Source: Halobacteriales archaeon QS_1_68_17
GTDB taxonomy: Archaea > Halobacteriota > Halobacteria > Halobacteriales > Haloarculaceae
Direction: 5' to 3'
Assembly: GCA_003021105.1 (NCBI GenBank)
Contig: PXRG01000024.1
Span: 1-61,596, forward strand
DNA length: 61,596 nt
The translations under genes and the position numbers were made by a program. This document shows positions 60,174-61,596 of the stretch, in pieces (within the stretch, counting starts at the first letter, position 1; each line of letters begins with the position of its first letter). The notes beneath the pieces were generated by a model. That model was not told the DNA's origin. It worked only from the letters and a program-made list of their open reading frames with translations, and ran no database searches.

Positions 60174-60752
60174 ATGGCAATGAATCGCAGAAACGTCCTG
60201 ATCGGACTGGGTGCGCTGACAGTCGGTGGCGGTGCCGCCTTCGGCTCCGGCGCATTCTCGACGGTGCAGGCGGACCGGACGGTCGACATCGCAATCACCA
60301 GCGACGCGAACGGCAACCTCGGGTTGTCGGCAGGCAACAGCAACATAGCCACCGACAGCGACGGATCCGGTGGGAACCAGCTGAAGATCGACGCACAGTC
60401 GCTGAATCCGAATGCGAAGACCGAGTTCGACGCGGCATTCAGCATCACGAACAACGCCGCCAGCGGATCGCGGTACGTCGCGCTCTCGACCCCCTCGATG
60501 TCGGATGGGACGTTCGAGTTCTACATCGAGAGCGGGGAGAACGATGACATCTCGACGGTCGATCCGTTCGGGGCGTCGACCAACTACGTCGAGATCGCCA
60601 ACGGTGCGGACCTCGTCGTCGGCGTCCGAATTGAGACGGACGACGTCTCCAGTACCACCGAAACGGATCTGTCCATGACGATCGAAGCGTCCGACGATAC
60701 CACGTTCACCAACTTCTCACCCGGCAACAACGCGGGGACCGAGAGTAGCTGA
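60174..60752 (+). CDS. TasA/camelysin-like secreted protein (DUF1102 family)
   Basis: A 192-residue exported protein, MAMNRRNVLIGLGALTVGGG, with a SipW-type/twin-arginine-like signal ending near GSGAFSTVQA, as in TasA, CalY and haloarchaeal DUF1102 proteins. The mature part is all beta (DRTVDIAITSDANGNLGLSA, LNPNAKTEFDAAFSITNN, DLVVGVRIETDDVSSTTETD). TasA-type proteins polymerise into extracellular fibres by donor-strand exchange; the exposed N-terminus after cleavage supplies the strand. The dedicated peptidase candidate is 2.1 kb away. A start at ATG 60180 (MNRRN) is equally possible. Confidence 0.82.
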   Translation: MAMNRRNVLIGLGALTVGGGAAFGSGAFSTVQADRTVDIAITSDANGNLGLSAGNSNIATDSDGSGGNQLKIDAQSLNPNAKTEFDAAFSITNNAASGSRYVALSTPSMSDGTFEFYIESGENDDISTVDPFGASTNYVEIANGADLVVGVRIETDDVSSTTETDLSMTIEASDDTTFTNFSPGNNAGTESS

Positions 60753-60845
60753 ATAGGCTCTCTCGGCCCCCGGACACGGTGACCGCATCCGTCGAAACGT
60801 CCGAAAGCGTTTTTCCCTGGTACTATCTTTGTCACCAAGAGAGAG

Positions 60846-61382
60846 ATGGTCGCAAGTACCGATACCACGTCGGACCGGAGCCAGGTCTTCCAGCTCCTCA
60901 GCAACCACCGGCGGCGGTACGCCATCCACTTCTGCAAACGCGAGGGCGGGAAGGTGACCCTCTCTGACATGGCCGAACAGGTCGCCGCATGGGAAGAGGG
61001 GAAAGAGATCGCGGAACTGACGTCCGACGAGCGAAAGCGCGTCTACACGTCGCTCCAGCAGACCCACCTCCCGACCTTAGACGACGCCGGCATGGTCGTC
61101 TTCGAGAACGGGGAAATCGAACTGACAGAGCGGGCCGACGAACTCGAAGTGTACATGGACGTCGTCCCCGGGGACTCGGTCCCCTGGGGCGTCTACTACC
61201 TGGGGCTGTCCGGCCTGGGGTTCGCCGTCCTGGGCGGCGTCTGGCTCGACGTGCTGCCGACCGGCGTCCTGCCCGCCGTTGGCTGGGCGGGGATCGTGCT
61301 GGCCGTGTTCGCCGTCTCCGCCGTCGTCCACGTCTACCAGAACCGGAAGTACCGGCTCGGCGGGACCGAATACCCCCAGTAG
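60846..61382 (+). CDS. Membrane-attached winged-helix regulator (DUF7344-like)
   Basis: A 178-residue protein. Residues about 12-100 form a winged helix (SQVFQLLSNHRRRYAIHFCK, DMAEQVAAWEEGKE, RVYTSLQQTHLPTLDDAGMV). Two C-terminal membrane helices follow (VYYLGLSGLGFAVLGGVWLD and VGWAGIVLAVFAVSAVVHVY). The N-terminal part matches haloarchaeal DUF7344 domains, used as DNA-binding domains. It is 93 bp downstream of the DUF1102-like gene in the same direction and is a natural candidate regulator of that cluster. A TTTTT patch near 60809-60813 suggests its own leaderless promoter. Confidence 0.82.
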   Translation: MVASTDTTSDRSQVFQLLSNHRRRYAIHFCKREGGKVTLSDMAEQVAAWEEGKEIAELTSDERKRVYTSLQQTHLPTLDDAGMVVFENGEIELTERADELEVYMDVVPGDSVPWGVYYLGLSGLGFAVLGGVWLDVLPTGVLPAVGWAGIVLAVFAVSAVVHVYQNRKYRLGGTEYPQ

Positions 61383-61596
61383 GCGGACACCGCCGACAGC
61401 CCGAAACGTCCCCCGACTCGACGGTGTTCGCCACACTTTGCACCCGTCACGAGCCCGGTTTATAGGCGGGGCAGGCGCAATACCACGGCCTTCAGGTCGT
61501 GGATACGCGCCGTCACTCAGAGACACAGATTACCGTTCAAAAGCCGGTACGGAGTTTCCCACGCTGAGATGTAAGTGACAGGCCGCCCCACTCAGA
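61383..61596. other. Window-end non-coding segment with a possible IS200/IS605 end hairpin
   Basis: No gene is visible. CCACGGCC-TTCA-GGTCGTGG (61483-61502) forms a hairpin with one mismatch, followed by ATACGCGCCGTCACTCAG. I associate this type of sequence with the start of haloarchaeal IS200/IS605 elements, so another element may begin here and continue past the window. Confidence 0.35.

Overview
The window is high-GC, gene-dense DNA from a haloarchaeon (class Halobacteria). The evidence is the strongly acidic proteome, leaderless genes with AT-rich TATA boxes, and typical euryarchaeal genes: PriS, GINS, Cdc48, LSm-L37e, aMBF1, pelota, Elp3 and a Dna2-like helicase. Most of it is ordinary chromosomal housekeeping, with scattered small mobile elements and a few damaged genes.

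Layout. 1-350: 3' end of a TnpB gene and the right end of its IS200/IS605 element, 85 bp from rtcB. 349-4374: RNA ligase rtcB facing a DoxX / archease / DUF502 operon. 4456-7120: acetyltransferase, then priS-GINS. 7121-7877: non-coding, with an 11-bp G-rich tandem array and a 107-bp MITE-like element. 7878-10390: Cdc48 with a small alpha-crystallin-like partner behind a palindrome-rich promoter. 10668-16365: hydrolase, panB, HAD phosphatase, acyl-CoA dehydrogenase, AlaX-type editing protein and aMBF1, with two copies of a MITE family. 16565-21214: two related secreted proteins, tRNA-Leu(GAG) with a duplicated 3' end, a HalX response regulator, a Tat-lipoprotein HtrA protease and DUF420. 21423-27009: purF, L37e-LSm, M42 peptidase, zinc metalloprotease, small proteins and a broken gene. 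27153-31766: MoxR facing a DUF4129 / membrane protein / DUF58 / membrane protein operon, with a third MITE between. 32027-40948: Dna2-like nuclease-helicase, LarA-like protein, DmdA-like protein, Lhr helicase. 40949-42658: IS200/IS605 debris, repeats and a broken metallo-beta-lactamase gene. 42655-56747: histidine kinase, pelota and RqcH, FAD oxidoreductase, Elp3, an S1-OB-DHH protein and small membrane proteins. 56953-61382: a SipW-like signal peptidase, a large PKD surface protein, a TasA/DUF1102-like secreted protein and a winged-helix membrane regulator.

How genes work together. Three RNA/translation quality groups stand out: RtcB with archease (RNA ligation), pelota with RqcH (stalled ribosome rescue and tagging of stalled peptides), and Elp3 (tRNA wobble modification). 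The last cluster looks like a self-contained secretion and assembly unit for an extracellular TasA-like fibre, with phased repeat boxes in its central promoter; it is the best candidate for an under-described system. Other points of interest are a MITE family whose three copies all sit directly after TGA stop codons, three genes that have each lost a short internal segment, and an orphan element end resembling a TnpB guide-RNA 3' end downstream of pelA.
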